Below are positions 8,182 through 16,733 of a stretch of DNA of 41,079 nucleotides, one piece after another (position 1 is the first letter of the stretch; each line of letters begins with the position of its first letter). The notes beneath the pieces were generated by a model that saw only the letters and a program-made list of their open reading frames with translations, did no database searches and was not told the origin of the DNA. The stretch lies in assembly GCA_035555435.1 (NCBI GenBank), contig DATMGN010000064.1, positions 1 to 41,079 of the forward strand, written 5' to 3'. This stretch comes from 73-13 sp035555435 (GTDB lineage: Bacteria; Actinomycetota; Actinomycetes; Actinomycetales; Microbacteriaceae). Both the position numbers and the translations under genes were made by a program.

Positions 8182-9117
8182 CTCGGGGCCACCGACGCGG
8201 GACTCGGCCTCGATGGACTCGCCTCCTGCATCGCCCGCGGACCGCGCCGCATGACGTTCTGCCGCCTCCCCGATCCACGCGGCCGCGAGCAGCAGCACCG
8301 TGCACAGGAGGCTGAACCAGATGAGCAGCCCGATGATGACGGCGAAGGACGCGAGCAGCGGGTTCGATGCCGCGCCGCCGAGCAGCAGGCTGCCGAGCGC
8401 CTTGAGCACCTCGAGTGCGAGCGCCCCGCCGAGCACGCCCTGCAGGAGTGCGCGACGCGGCAGGCGCTCGGCCGAGAGGATCGAGTACAGGGCGAAGAGC
8501 ACGACGACGTCGAACCCGAAGCCGATGACGAGGCCTGCGATCCGGGAGGCGATCTCGGCGAACGAGTTGTCGGGGGAGACTCCCGCCCAGGCGAGCACCG
8601 CGCCGAGCAGGCTCGTCGCGAAGAGCGAGAGCGCCGCCGAGATGACGAGCGCGACCCCGAAGCCGAGCGCGAGGCCCGCGTCCTTGAGCTTGAGGATGAT
8701 CGCGTTCTGCTGCACGTGCACCTGGCCGAGCATTGCGCGCACCGCCGATCGCGCCGCGCCGAACCAGCCGACCGAGGTCCACACGAGGCCCACCGCGGCG
8801 ACCGCGCCCGTCCAGCCGAGGATCTGCGCCGACAGCAGCTGATGGAGCGAGATGGCCCCGCCCTCGCCGCGGTCGATCAGCCCGGGCACCGCGTCGGCGA
8901 TCGTGTCGAGCACCGCGTCGCGCAGCGACGAGCTGCCGCCCACCCAGATGCCGAAGATGGCGAACGCGACCCAGATCGCGGCGAAGGCGGCGAAGATCGC
9001 CTGGTAGGACAGCCCGTTCGCGAGGAGCGGACCATTCGCACGGCCGAACCGCGCCAGCACCCGCATCGGTCGGGTGGCCTGCACCCACGCGATCAGCGCC
9101 GCGATCTTCGCCTTCAT
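8179..9117 (-). CDS. YihY/UPF0761 family membrane protein
   Basis: This 312-residue polytopic protein belongs to the YihY/BrkB-like family. Long hydrophobic stretches alternate with short loops, and the family opening GLSYQAIFAAFAAIWVAFAIFG follows a basic N-terminus. The C-terminal 35 residues are polar and acidic. The cellular role of the family is not settled, and the old label ribonuclease BN is a mis-annotation. In M. tuberculosis a homologue sits beside trpS, as here. ATG start with TAGCCT 7 nt upstream. Confidence 0.88.
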   Translation of the reverse strand: MKAKIAALIAWVQATRPMRVLARFGRANGPLLANGLSYQAIFAAFAAIWVAFAIFGIWVGGSSSLRDAVLDTIADAVPGLIDRGEGGAISLHQLLSAQILGWTGAVAAVGLVWTSVGWFGAARSAVRAMLGQVHVQQNAIILKLKDAGLALGFGVALVISAALSLFATSLLGAVLAWAGVSPDNSFAEIASRIAGLVIGFGFDVVVLFALYSILSAERLPRRALLQGVLGGALALEVLKALGSLLLGGAASNPLLASFAVIIGLLIWFSLLCTVLLLAAAWIGEAAERHAARSAGDAGGESIEAESRVGGPE

Positions 9118-9120
9118 CAG

Positions 9121-9175
9121 GGCAAGGCTACCCGCGGCGTCCGGTCCGAACCGGGGGCTTGCCTCGCGCGATCCG
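9121..9175 (-). terminator. Possible sdh operon terminator
   Basis: CCGGT/ACCGG with a 4 nt loop (9141-9154) sits inside a weaker GGCAAG/CTTGCC pair just after the sdhB stop. There is no T-tract. It would overlap the promoter of the next gene. Confidence 0.35.
9125..9130 (-). promoter_or_regulatory. -10 hexamer TAGCCT, leaderless type (yihY)
   Basis: TAGCCT is separated by 7 nt from the ATG at 9117. No ribosome-binding site is visible. Confidence 0.6.
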
Positions 9176-9181
9176 GATGGA

Positions 9182-9970
9182 CTAGGGCTTGCCCCGCATG
9201 ATGGCCTGCTTGACCTCCGCGATCGCCTGCGTGATCTGGATGCCGCGCGGGCACGCCTCGGTGCAGTTGAAGGTCGTGCGACAGCGCCACACGCCCTCCT
9301 TGTCGTTGAGGATCGACAGCCGCACCTGCGCCTCGTCGTCGCGGTCGTCGAAGATGAAGCGGTGCGCGTTGACGATCGCCGCCGGGCCGAAGTACTGTCC
9401 GTCGGTCCAGAAGACGGGGCACGACGAGGTGCACGCCGCGCACAGGATGCACTTCGTGGTGTCGTCGAAGACCTCGCGCGCGGCGATCGACTGCTTGCGC
9501 TCCTTGCCCTTCTCCGGGTTGGTGTGCGCCTGGAGGAATGGGTTGACCTCGCGGAAGGACGCGAAGAACGGGTCCATGTCGACGATGAGGTCCTTCTCCA
9601 GCGGCAGGCCCTTGATCGCCTCGACGTAGATCGGCTGCGTGAGGTCGAGATCCTTCATGAGGGTCTTGCACGCGAGCCGGTTGCGGCCGTTGATGCGCAT
9701 CGCATCGGAGCCGCAGATGCCGTGGGCGCAGGAGCGGCGGAAGCTGAGCGAGCCATCCATGTCCCACTTGATCTTGTGCAGGGCGTCCAGCACGCGATCG
9801 GTCGAGTAGACCTGCACGTCGAAGTCCTCCCAGTGCGGCTCGGTGTCCACGTCCGGGTCGAAGCGCCGGATGATCAGCGTCGCCGTGAACTCCTGGACGG
9901 CGCCGAACTCGGCGGCCTGGATGTCGTGGCCGCCCACGGCCTCGAGCGCGTCTGCGGTGGCGGTCGCCAT
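9182..9970 (-). CDS. sdhB: Succinate dehydrogenase iron-sulfur subunit
   Basis: It passes electrons from the flavoprotein to the membrane quinone site. The 262-residue protein carries all three cluster sites: [2Fe-2S] C81, C86, D89, C101 (Asp as third ligand, as in E. coli SdhB), [4Fe-4S] C174-x2-C177-x2-C180 with C184, and [3Fe-4S] C230, C236, C240. The start ATG overlaps the sdhA stop by 1 nt (TGATG), so translation is probably coupled. It is the last gene of sdhCDAB. Confidence 0.98.
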   Translation of the reverse strand: MATATADALEAVGGHDIQAAEFGAVQEFTATLIIRRFDPDVDTEPHWEDFDVQVYSTDRVLDALHKIKWDMDGSLSFRRSCAHGICGSDAMRINGRNRLACKTLMKDLDLTQPIYVEAIKGLPLEKDLIVDMDPFFASFREVNPFLQAHTNPEKGKERKQSIAAREVFDDTTKCILCAACTSSCPVFWTDGQYFGPAAIVNAHRFIFDDRDDEAQVRLSILNDKEGVWRCRTTFNCTEACPRGIQITQAIAEVKQAIMRGKP

Positions 9971-11787
9971 CAGTACTTCCTCTCCAGCGGCGGGTAGATC
10001 AACTCGCCCTTGTCGTCCTTGACGAAGACCACGGGCTTCCAGTCGAGTCGGATGTGGTCCTCGGGGTCGGGCGAGGTCGCGTCGCCCGTGAGGTAGGCCA
10101 TCGTGTGCTGCATGTACTTCTCGTCGTCGCGGTTCGGGAAGTCGTCGCGCATGTGGCCGCCGCGCGACTCCTGCCGGTTGAGCGCGCTGTAGACGACGAC
10201 CTCGGCGAGGTCGAGCAGGAAGCCGAGCTCGATCGCCTCGAGCAGGTCGGTGTTGAACCGCTTGCCATGGTCGTGGATGCCGATGTGCTTGTAGCGCTCG
10301 CGCAGGCCGTGGATGACGCGCAGCACGTGACGCAGCGACTCGTCGGTGCGGAACACCTGCGCGCCCTTGTCCATCTCGTCCTGCAGCTCCTTGCGCAGGG
10401 CCGCGATGCGCTCGGTGCCCTTGGACGCCCGCAGGCGCTCGATGAGCTCGCGGATCTCCTTCGCGGGGTCCGCGGGCAGCGGCGTGAAGTCGACGGTGTT
10501 CGCGTACTCGACCGCGTTGTTGCCCGCGCGCTTGCCGAACACGTTGATGTCCAGGAGCGAGTTGGTGCCGAGGCGGTTGGAGCCGTGGACCGACACGCAG
10601 GCGCACTCGCCCGCGGCGTAGAGCCCGGGGACGGGGGTCTCGTTGTCGCGCAGCACTTCGGCCTTGACGTTCGTCGGGATGCCGCCCATCGCGTAGTGGG
10701 CCGTCGGCATGACGGGGACGGGCTCGACGACGGGGTCGACGCCGAGGTAGGTGCGGGCGAACTCCGTGATGTCCGGCAGCTTCGTCTCGAGCACCTCGGC
10801 CCCGAGGTGCGTGCAGTCCAGCAGCACGTAGTCCTTGTGCGGGCCCGCGCCGCGACCCTCCGCGACCTCCTGGACCATGCAGCGCGAGACGATGTCGCGC
10901 GGGGCGAGGTCCTTGATCGTCGGGGCGTAGCGCTCCATGAAGCGCTCGCCGCTCGCGTTGCGCAGGATCGCGCCCTCGCCGCGGGCACCCTCGGTCAGCA
11001 GGATGCCGAGCCCCGCGAGACCGGTCGGGTGGAACTGGAAGAACTCCATGTCCTCCAGTGGCAGCCCCTTGCGCCAGATGATGCCGACGCCGTCGCCCGT
11101 GAGGGTGTGCGCATTGGACGTCGTCTTGAACATCTTGCCGAAGCCACCGGTCGCGAAGACGATCGACTTGGCCTGGAAGACGTGCAGCTCACCGCTCGCG
11201 AGCTCGTAGGCGACGACGCCCGTCGCGGTGCCCTCGTCGGAGAGCACGAGGTCGAGCGCGTAGAACTCGTTGTAGAACTCGATGCCGAGCTTCACGCAGT
11301 TCTGGAACAGCGTCTGCAGGATCATGTGGCCCGTGCGGTCGGCCGCGTAGCAGGCGCGGCGCACCGGCGCCTTGCCGTGATCGCGGGTGTGACCGCCGAA
11401 GCGGCGCTGGTCGATGTTGCCTTCGGGCGTCCGGTTGAACGGCAGGCCCATGTTCTCCAGGTCGATGACGGCGTCGATCGCCTCCTTGGCGAGGATCTGC
11501 GCCGCGTCCTGGTCGACGAGGTAGTCGCCGCCCTTGACGGTGTCGAAGGTGTGCCACTCCCAGTTGTCCTCTTCGACGTTCGCGAGCGCCGCGGCCATGC
11601 CGCCCTGCGCCGCGCCCGTGTGCGAGCGCGTGGGGTAGAGCTTCGTGATGACGGCGGTGCGAGCCTTGGGGCCCGCCTCGATCGCGGCGCGCATCCCGGC
11701 GCCGCCCGCGCCGACGATGACGACGTCGTACTGGTGGTAGTGGATGCCGTCGATGACGGTCGATTCCTCAGCGGTGGCGTTGGTCAC
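9970..11787 (-). CDS. sdhA: Succinate dehydrogenase flavoprotein subunit
   Basis: This catalytic subunit oxidises succinate to fumarate in the TCA cycle and respiratory complex II. The 605-residue protein has the Rossmann motif VIVGAGGAGMRAA near residues 23-35, covalent FAD histidine H56 in RSHTGAAQGG, substrate-binding segments HPTGLAGLGILLTEGARGEG and RFGGHTRDHG, and a C-terminal domain rich in Arg and His. Start GTG is 13 nt after sdhD, with CCAGGA upstream. Confidence 0.98.
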   Translation of the reverse strand: MTNATAEESTVIDGIHYHQYDVVIVGAGGAGMRAAIEAGPKARTAVITKLYPTRSHTGAAQGGMAAALANVEEDNWEWHTFDTVKGGDYLVDQDAAQILAKEAIDAVIDLENMGLPFNRTPEGNIDQRRFGGHTRDHGKAPVRRACYAADRTGHMILQTLFQNCVKLGIEFYNEFYALDLVLSDEGTATGVVAYELASGELHVFQAKSIVFATGGFGKMFKTTSNAHTLTGDGVGIIWRKGLPLEDMEFFQFHPTGLAGLGILLTEGARGEGAILRNASGERFMERYAPTIKDLAPRDIVSRCMVQEVAEGRGAGPHKDYVLLDCTHLGAEVLETKLPDITEFARTYLGVDPVVEPVPVMPTAHYAMGGIPTNVKAEVLRDNETPVPGLYAAGECACVSVHGSNRLGTNSLLDINVFGKRAGNNAVEYANTVDFTPLPADPAKEIRELIERLRASKGTERIAALRKELQDEMDKGAQVFRTDESLRHVLRVIHGLRERYKHIGIHDHGKRFNTDLLEAIELGFLLDLAEVVVYSALNRQESRGGHMRDDFPNRDDEKYMQHTMAYLTGDATSPDPEDHIRLDWKPVVFVKDDKGELIYPPLERKY

Positions 11788-11800
11788 GTGTCCTGGTTCC

Positions 11801-12295
11801 TTACTCGATCACGCACTGCGGGATCTGCGATGCGGTCTCGGGTGTGATGCCGAGGCACGGGTCGAATGTCGTCAGCACGAGGGTGCCGAGCACCAGCAGG
11901 GCGACCGTCGCGAGCAGGATCAGCCCGAGCAGGATGCGCCGCAGCGCCGGTCGGGTCGCGTAGTCGTTGACGAGGGTGCGCATGCCGTTGGCGCCGTGGA
12001 TCAGTGCGAGCCAGAGCAGCAGCATGTCCCAGACGATCCAGAACGGATCGGCCCACTTGCCGGCGACGAACGCGAAGTCGATCGCCTTGACGCCCTCGCC
12101 CGCGACGAGGTTGACGAAGAGGTGGCCGAAGATGAGGACCGCGAGCAGCACGCCGGAGGCGCGCATGTAGATCCAGCCCCACTTCTCGAGGTTGATGCCG
12201 CGCTTGGGGCCGCGGGCGGGTCGGCCGTACTTCGAGCCGGGCGCGGGGACCCGGACGCTGCCGATGGTCGCGATCGTGACGTTCGTCTCGCTCAT
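11801..12295 (-). CDS. sdhD: Succinate dehydrogenase membrane anchor
   Basis: This is the hydrophobic anchor subunit of complex II, 164 residues. After a polar N-terminus it has three membrane helices: about 45-65 (GVLLAVLIFGHLFVNLV), 85-105 (FWIVWDMLLLWLALIHGANG) and 120-140. Histidines in GHLF and IHGANG are candidates for haem or quinone contacts. The start overlaps the sdhC stop (TGATG). The split into sdhC and sdhD here follows gene order and is not a firm homology assignment. Confidence 0.93.
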   Translation of the reverse strand: MSETNVTIATIGSVRVPAPGSKYGRPARGPKRGINLEKWGWIYMRASGVLLAVLIFGHLFVNLVAGEGVKAIDFAFVAGKWADPFWIVWDMLLLWLALIHGANGMRTLVNDYATRPALRRILLGLILLATVALLVLGTLVLTTFDPCLGITPETASQIPQCVIE

Positions 12296-12732
12296 CACGC
12301 GTCCCCTCCGAAGATGTGCATCAGCTGCCTCGGCACGAAGCCGGCCATGAGGACGACCCAGAGCACGATGACGGACCAGAACATCGTCTTCTGGTACTTC
12401 GCGCCCTTCGACCAGAAGTCGATGAGGATGATCCTCAGACCGTTGAGCGCGTGGTACCCGATTGCGCCGACGAGCGCGATCTCGCCGAGACCCATGATCG
12501 GCGTCTTGTACGCGCCGATGACCGCGTTGTACGCCTCGGGGCTCACCTTGACGAGCGCCGTGTCGAGGATGTGGACGAGGAGGAAGAAGAAGATCGCGAC
12601 ACCGGTGATCCGGTGCAGGACCCACGACCACATGCCCTCACGACCGCGGTAGAGCGTGCCGCCCAGCTTCTTCGGCTGCGGCGGTGCTCCCGGAGGTTCG
12701 ACGGTCATGGTCCCAGCCGATTTCGTTGCCAC
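12295..12732 (-). CDS. sdhC: Succinate dehydrogenase cytochrome b556 subunit
   Basis: This is the first membrane anchor of complex II, 145 residues with three helices. The SdhC hallmark HRITGV lies near residues 40-45, followed by FFFLLVHILDTAL, and a YHALNGLR segment (about residues 92-99) carries the likely haem histidine. Start GTG is directly preceded by TAGGAT with 6 nt spacing. An alternative ATG at 12708 (M-T-V-E-P-P) has only a weak ribosome-binding site. Confidence 0.94.
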   Translation of the reverse strand: MATKSAGTMTVEPPGAPPQPKKLGGTLYRGREGMWSWVLHRITGVAIFFFLLVHILDTALVKVSPEAYNAVIGAYKTPIMGLGEIALVGAIGYHALNGLRIILIDFWSKGAKYQKTMFWSVIVLWVVLMAGFVPRQLMHIFGGDA

Positions 12733-12737
12733 ACCCC

Positions 12738-12744
12738 TATCCTA
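12738..12744. promoter_or_regulatory. Overlapping divergent -10 elements (sdhC / manC)
   Basis: The seven bases read TATCCT on the plus strand (8 nt before the manC ATG) and TAGGAT on the minus strand (6 nt before the sdhC GTG). Both fit TANNNT. Only 19 bp separate the two start codons. AAGGA at 12744-12748 could instead serve manC as a ribosome-binding site. Confidence 0.6.
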
Positions 12745-12751
12745 AGGACTC

Positions 12752-13891
12752 ATGCGACGCCCCGAGCCCACGCCCGGACGCGGCACCATCGATGGTTTCA
12801 CGGCGATCATCCCCGCGGGCGGCATCGGGTCGAGGCTCTGGCCGCTCTCGCGCGCCGACGCGCCGAAGTTCCTGCACGACCTCACCGGCTCGGGCAACAG
12901 CCTGCTGCGGGACACCTGGGACCGCATCGTCCCGCTCACCGGCGCCGACCGCGTCGTCGTCGTCACGGGCCGCGCGCACCGGGCCGCCGTCGAGGCACAG
13001 CTGCCCGACCTCATCGACCCCAACGTGCTCCTGGAGTCCGAGCCGCGCGAGTCGACCGCGGCGATCGGACTCGCCGCCGCGATCCTTCAGCGCCGCGAGC
13101 CCGGGGTCGTGATCGGGTCCTTCGCCGCCGACCACGTCATCCGCGACGCCCGGGGCTTCCGCCGCGCGGTCGAGGAGGCCGTCGCGATCGCCCGCACCGG
13201 ACTCGTCGCGACGATCGGCATCACGCCGACCGAACCGGCCATCGGCTTCGGCTACATCCACGCCGACGGACCGCTCGACATCCCCGGCGCGCCGCGCGCG
13301 GTCGCGGCGCTCGCGTTCCAGGAGAAGCCGGACCTCGCGACCGCCAAGCGCTACGTCGAAGGCGGCGAGCACCTCTGGAACGCCGGCATGTTCATCGCGA
13401 AGGCCTCCGTCGTCCTCGACTGGATCCGCGCGTACGACGCCGACTTCGCCGCCGACCTCGATGCGCTCGCGGAGGCCTGGGACGATCCCGCGACGCGAGG
13501 CCCCGCGGTCGACACCATCTGGCCGCGGCTGCGGCGCATCGCGTTCGACTACGTCGTCGCCGAGCCCGCCGCGGCCGCCGGCGCGCTCGCCGTCGTGCCG
13601 GGCGACTTCGACTGGGACGACGTCGGCGACTTCGCCTCCATCGCGCGGCTGCACGCGGGCGGTCGCAAGCGCGACCTCGCGATCCTCGGCGACAACCCCA
13701 CCGTGCTCTCCGACAAGTCGACGGGCGTCGTCGTCGCGAACGGCAAGCGCGTCGTGTCCCTCATCGGCGTCAAGGACATCGTCGTCATCGACACCCCAGA
13801 CGCGCTCCTCGTCACCACGACGGAGCACGCGCAGCGGGTCAAGTCCGTCGTCGACGCGCTGCGGATCTCGGGCCGCGGCGACGTGCTGTGA
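12752..13891 (+). CDS. manC: Mannose-1-phosphate guanylyltransferase
   Basis: It makes GDP-mannose from mannose-1-phosphate and GTP, the donor for mannosylated lipids and polysaccharides. The 379-residue nucleotidyltransferase has the pyrophosphorylase signature PAGGIGSRLWPLSR at residues 21-34, FAADHVI, FQEKPD and WNAGMFI. The fused isomerase domain of longer ManC/AlgA proteins is absent. It is probably a single-gene unit, followed by 144 bp before the transporter lipoprotein. Envelope glycan use is inferred. Confidence 0.92.
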   Translation: MRRPEPTPGRGTIDGFTAIIPAGGIGSRLWPLSRADAPKFLHDLTGSGNSLLRDTWDRIVPLTGADRVVVVTGRAHRAAVEAQLPDLIDPNVLLESEPRESTAAIGLAAAILQRREPGVVIGSFAADHVIRDARGFRRAVEEAVAIARTGLVATIGITPTEPAIGFGYIHADGPLDIPGAPRAVAALAFQEKPDLATAKRYVEGGEHLWNAGMFIAKASVVLDWIRAYDADFAADLDALAEAWDDPATRGPAVDTIWPRLRRIAFDYVVAEPAAAAGALAVVPGDFDWDDVGDFASIARLHAGGRKRDLAILGDNPTVLSDKSTGVVVANGKRVVSLIGVKDIVVIDTPDALLVTTTEHAQRVKSVVDALRISGRGDVL

Positions 13892-13977
13892 GCCCCGGCA
13901 CGGCGTTCTGGATCACGGAGCAATAACGCTTCCGTCACGCCTGCGCATCTGTGGGGGCACGGCACAAGAGTGCTGAG

Positions 13978-13983
13978 TAGTCT
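13978..13983 (+). promoter_or_regulatory. -10 hexamer TAGTCT upstream of the BMP lipoprotein gene
   Basis: TAGTCT lies 52 nt before the GTG, which has its own strong AGGAGG site, so this transcript would carry a normal leader. Two similar sequences, TTCCGTCACG and TTTCGTCACA, flank the region and might be operator half-sites. That is speculative. Confidence 0.45.
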
Positions 13984-14035
13984 TTCGTCACAAAGCGGCT
14001 CCTGGCGTGCGCCGGAGCTTGACCAGGAGGTACCC

Positions 14036-15142
14036 GTGATCACTACTCGCAAGGCCGTATTCGGCGGCCTGGCCGTCGCTGCGACCGCCGCGCTGCTCGC
14101 CGCATGCGCCGCCCCGCCGGCCACCACCCCGACTGAGGAGCCGACCACCCCGGTCGCCTCCGACTTCCTGCCCTGCATGGTCTCCGACGCGGGCGGGTTC
14201 GACGACAAGTCGTTCAACCAGCTCGGTGCCGACGGCATCCGCGCGGCCGCGGCCGCGGCGGGCGTCGAGCCGATCCTCGTCGAGTCCAACGACGAGTCCG
14301 ACTACGGCCCCAACATCACGAGCCTCGTCGACCAGGGCTGCACCATCATCGTGACGGTCGGCTTCGCGCTGTCCGCCGCGACGGTCGAGGCGGCGCTCGC
14401 CAACCCCGAGGTCAACTTCGCGATCGTCGACGACGCCGCGGACAACGACTTCGACGGCACCGTCGACGCGCCGAACATCAAGCCGCTCATCTTCGACACC
14501 GCGCAGGCGGCGTTCCTCGCCGGCTACGCGGCGGCGGCGACCTCGACCTCGGGTGTCGTCGGCACCTACGGCGGCATGAACTTCCCGACCGTGTCGATCT
14601 TCATGGACGGCTTCGCCCAGGGCGTCGACTACTACAACTCGGAGAACTCCGCGGCCGTCAAGGTCGTCGGCTGGGACCGCAACAACCCTGAGGGCGGCGC
14701 CTTCACGGGTGGCTTCGCCAACGACGCGGCCGCGACCGCGACCGCGCAGGGCATCATCGACCAGGGCGCGGACGTTGTGCTCCCGGTCGGCGGCCCGATC
14801 TACCTCGCCGCGGCGACCATCATCCAGAGCTCGGGTGCCAACATCGCGCTCGTCGGTGTCGACGCCGACGTGTTCGAGACCGACCCGAGCGTCGGCCCGC
14901 TCCTGCTCACCTCGGTGCGCAAGCTCATCGACGTCGCCGTCGAGGCGGCCGTGTCCGACGCGGCCGCCGGCGCGTTCGACTCGACGCCGTACATCGGCAC
15001 GCTGGAGAACGAGGGCGTCGGCATCGCGCCGTTCCACGACTTCGAGTCCAAGGTCCCCGCGGACCTCGGCGCGAAGCTCGAGACGATCGCGGCCGGCATC
15101 ATCGACGGCTCGATCCCGGTCGAGTCCTACCTCGCCGGCTGA
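14036..15142 (+). CDS. BMP family nucleoside-binding lipoprotein
   Basis: This is the substrate-binding lipoprotein of a nucleoside ABC importer (Bmp/PnrA family), anchored to the outer face of the membrane. The 368-residue protein has a signal peptide with lipobox LLAAC (Cys at residue 24), a Pro/Thr linker, then FDDKSFNQLGADGI, a family hallmark. Later segments are NFAIVDDAADND, TYGGMNFPTVSIFMDGFAQGVDYY and GVDADVFETDPSVGPLLLTSV. GTG is preceded by AGGAGG. Downstream importer genes, then cdd, deoA and add, support nucleosides as substrate. Confidence 0.93.
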   Translation: MITTRKAVFGGLAVAATAALLAACAAPPATTPTEEPTTPVASDFLPCMVSDAGGFDDKSFNQLGADGIRAAAAAAGVEPILVESNDESDYGPNITSLVDQGCTIIVTVGFALSAATVEAALANPEVNFAIVDDAADNDFDGTVDAPNIKPLIFDTAQAAFLAGYAAAATSTSGVVGTYGGMNFPTVSIFMDGFAQGVDYYNSENSAAVKVVGWDRNNPEGGAFTGGFANDAAATATAQGIIDQGADVVLPVGGPIYLAAATIIQSSGANIALVGVDADVFETDPSVGPLLLTSVRKLIDVAVEAAVSDAAAGAFDSTPYIGTLENEGVGIAPFHDFESKVPADLGAKLETIAAGIIDGSIPVESYLAG

Positions 15143-15156
15143 GCCAGACGAACACA

Positions 15157-15194
15157 GGGACCGGGGAGGTCGGCGAAAGCCGCCTCCCCGGTCC
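15157..15194 (+). terminator. Intrinsic terminator or attenuator after the lipoprotein gene
   Basis: A strong GC-rich hairpin pairs GGGACCGGGGAGG with CCTCCCCGGTCC around a GAAA tetraloop capped by CGGC/GCCG. Only a short T-containing tail follows. It should reduce read-through into the ABC genes and keep the binding protein in excess. Confidence 0.8.
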
Positions 15195-15205
15195 TCGTTC
15201 GTGGA

Positions 15206-15211
15206 TAGGAT
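15206..15211 (+). promoter_or_regulatory. -10 hexamer TAGGAT, leaderless type (importer ATPase)
   Basis: TAGGAT is followed by 7 nt and the ATG at 15219, directly after the terminator. It suggests a second, leaderless promoter for the ABC genes. Confidence 0.6.
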
Positions 15212-15218
15212 CGTCCGC

Positions 15219-16733
15219 ATGAAGCTCGAGCTCCGGGGCATCACGAAGACCTTCGGGGCTCTGGTCGCCAACGACCACATCGACCTCACCGTCGAGCCCG
15301 GCGAGATCCACTGCCTGCTCGGGGAGAACGGCGCCGGCAAGTCGACGCTCATGAACGTCCTCTACGGCCTGCTCCAGGCCGACTCCGGACAGATCCTGCT
15401 CGACGACGTCGTCCAGCACTTCAAGGGTCCGGGCGAGGCGATGAAGGCCGGCATCGGCATGGTGCACCAGCACTTCATGCTCATCCCCGTCTTCACCGTC
15501 GCGGAGAACGTCATGCTCGGCCATGAGCCGACGAAGTTCGCCGGCACGCTCGACCTCGCGACCGCGCGCGAGCGGGTGCGCGAGATCTCGGCCCGGTTCG
15601 GCTTCGACGTCGACCCGGACGCGCTCGTGGAGGACCTGCCGGTCGGCGTTCAGCAGCGGGTCGAGATCATCAAGGCGCTCTCGCGTGACGCGCGGGTCCT
15701 CGTCTTCGACGAGCCGACGGCGGTCCTCACCCCGCAGGAGACGGACGAGCTCATGGCGATCATGCGCCAGCTGCGCGACGCCGGCACCGCGATCGTGTTC
15801 ATCACGCACAAGCTGCGGGAGGTCCGCGAGGTCGCCGACCGGATCACCGTCATCCGGCTCGGCAAGGTCGTCGGCGAGGCATCGCCGACCGCGTCCAACG
15901 AGGAGCTCGCCACGCTCATGGTCGGGCGCGACGTCGACCTCGTCGTGGACCGTCCGCCGGCGACGCCAGGCGCCGATCGCCTCGTCGTGGAGGGGCTCAC
16001 CGTCGCCGACCAGACGGGGCACCTCGTCGTCAACGACGTGTCCTTCGCGGTGCGAGCGGGCGAGATCGTCGGGGTGGCGGGCGTCCAAGGCAACGGCCAG
16101 ACCGAGCTCACGGAGGCGCTCGTCGGGCTGCAGCACGTGCTGCGCGGCCGGATCCTGCTCGACGGCGACGACATCACCAAGGACCGCGTGCGCGCCGTGC
16201 TCGACGCGGGCGTCGGCTACATCCCCGAGGACCGGTCGGCGGACGGCCTCGTCAAGCAGTTCTCCGTCGCCGAGAACCTCATGCTCGACCGGTCGAACGG
16301 AGCGCCGTTCGTCCGGCTCGGCGCGCTGCAGCGCGCCACGCTCGCGAAGTTCGCGCAGGAGACGGTCGAGGCCTTCGACATCAGAACGCCGTCGATCGGC
16401 GAGCAGGCCGGTCGCCTCTCCGGCGGCAACCAGCAGAAGGTCGTCGTGGCCCGCGAGATGTCGCGCGAGATCGGGCTGCTCGTCGCCTCCCAGCCCACGC
16501 GCGGTGTCGACGTGGGCTCGATCGAGTTCATCCACAAGCGCATCGTCGCGGCGCGCGACCAGGGCGTCGCCGTGCTCGTCGTGTCGACGGAGCTCGAGGA
16601 GATCCAAGCGCTCTCCGACCGCATCATCGTCATGTACCGCGGACGCATCGTCGGCGTCGTGCCGGGCGATACGAGCCGCGAGACGCTCGGTCTCATGATG
16701 GCCGGCGAGGCCCCGTCGGGGGCGGCGGCATGA
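15219..16733 (+). CDS. Nucleoside importer ATPase (two ABC domains)
   Basis: This cytoplasmic ATPase energises nucleoside uptake and resembles RbsA/YufO-type proteins with two fused ABC domains (504 residues). Domain 1 has Walker A GENGAGKST, Q-loop HQHFMLIP, signature-like LPVGVQQRVEI and Walker B VLVFDEPTAVLTPQE. Domain 2 has the degenerate Walker A GVQGNGQTEL (no GKS) and signature LSGGNQQKVVVAREM. This asymmetry is normal for the family. Its stop overlaps the first permease start (ATGA). Confidence 0.94.
   Translation: MKLELRGITKTFGALVANDHIDLTVEPGEIHCLLGENGAGKSTLMNVLYGLLQADSGQILLDDVVQHFKGPGEAMKAGIGMVHQHFMLIPVFTVAENVMLGHEPTKFAGTLDLATARERVREISARFGFDVDPDALVEDLPVGVQQRVEIIKALSRDARVLVFDEPTAVLTPQETDELMAIMRQLRDAGTAIVFITHKLREVREVADRITVIRLGKVVGEASPTASNEELATLMVGRDVDLVVDRPPATPGADRLVVEGLTVADQTGHLVVNDVSFAVRAGEIVGVAGVQGNGQTELTEALVGLQHVLRGRILLDGDDITKDRVRAVLDAGVGYIPEDRSADGLVKQFSVAENLMLDRSNGAPFVRLGALQRATLAKFAQETVEAFDIRTPSIGEQAGRLSGGNQQKVVVAREMSREIGLLVASQPTRGVDVGSIEFIHKRIVAARDQGVAVLVVSTELEEIQALSDRIIVMYRGRIVGVVPGDTSRETLGLMMAGEAPSGAAA

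Noticed and set aside
3013..9201. An uninterrupted open frame of over 2000 codons on the plus strand, antisense to ribBA, ribE, ribD, trpS, xthA and yihY.
   Set aside because: It is antisense to well-recognised genes and the translation is an Arg/Asp/Ala/Val-rich mix without domains. Very GC-rich codon usage removes stops from the opposite frame.
9182..9970. Missing third cysteine in the first cluster site of SdhB (D89).
   Set aside because: Asp at this position is also found in E. coli SdhB and supports a [2Fe-2S] cluster.
15959..16733. Second ABC domain of the importer ATPase lacks GKS in Walker A, suggesting a broken gene.
   Set aside because: Degenerate second Walker A (GVQGNGQTEL) is normal for RbsA/YufO-type double ATPases, and the frame is intact.
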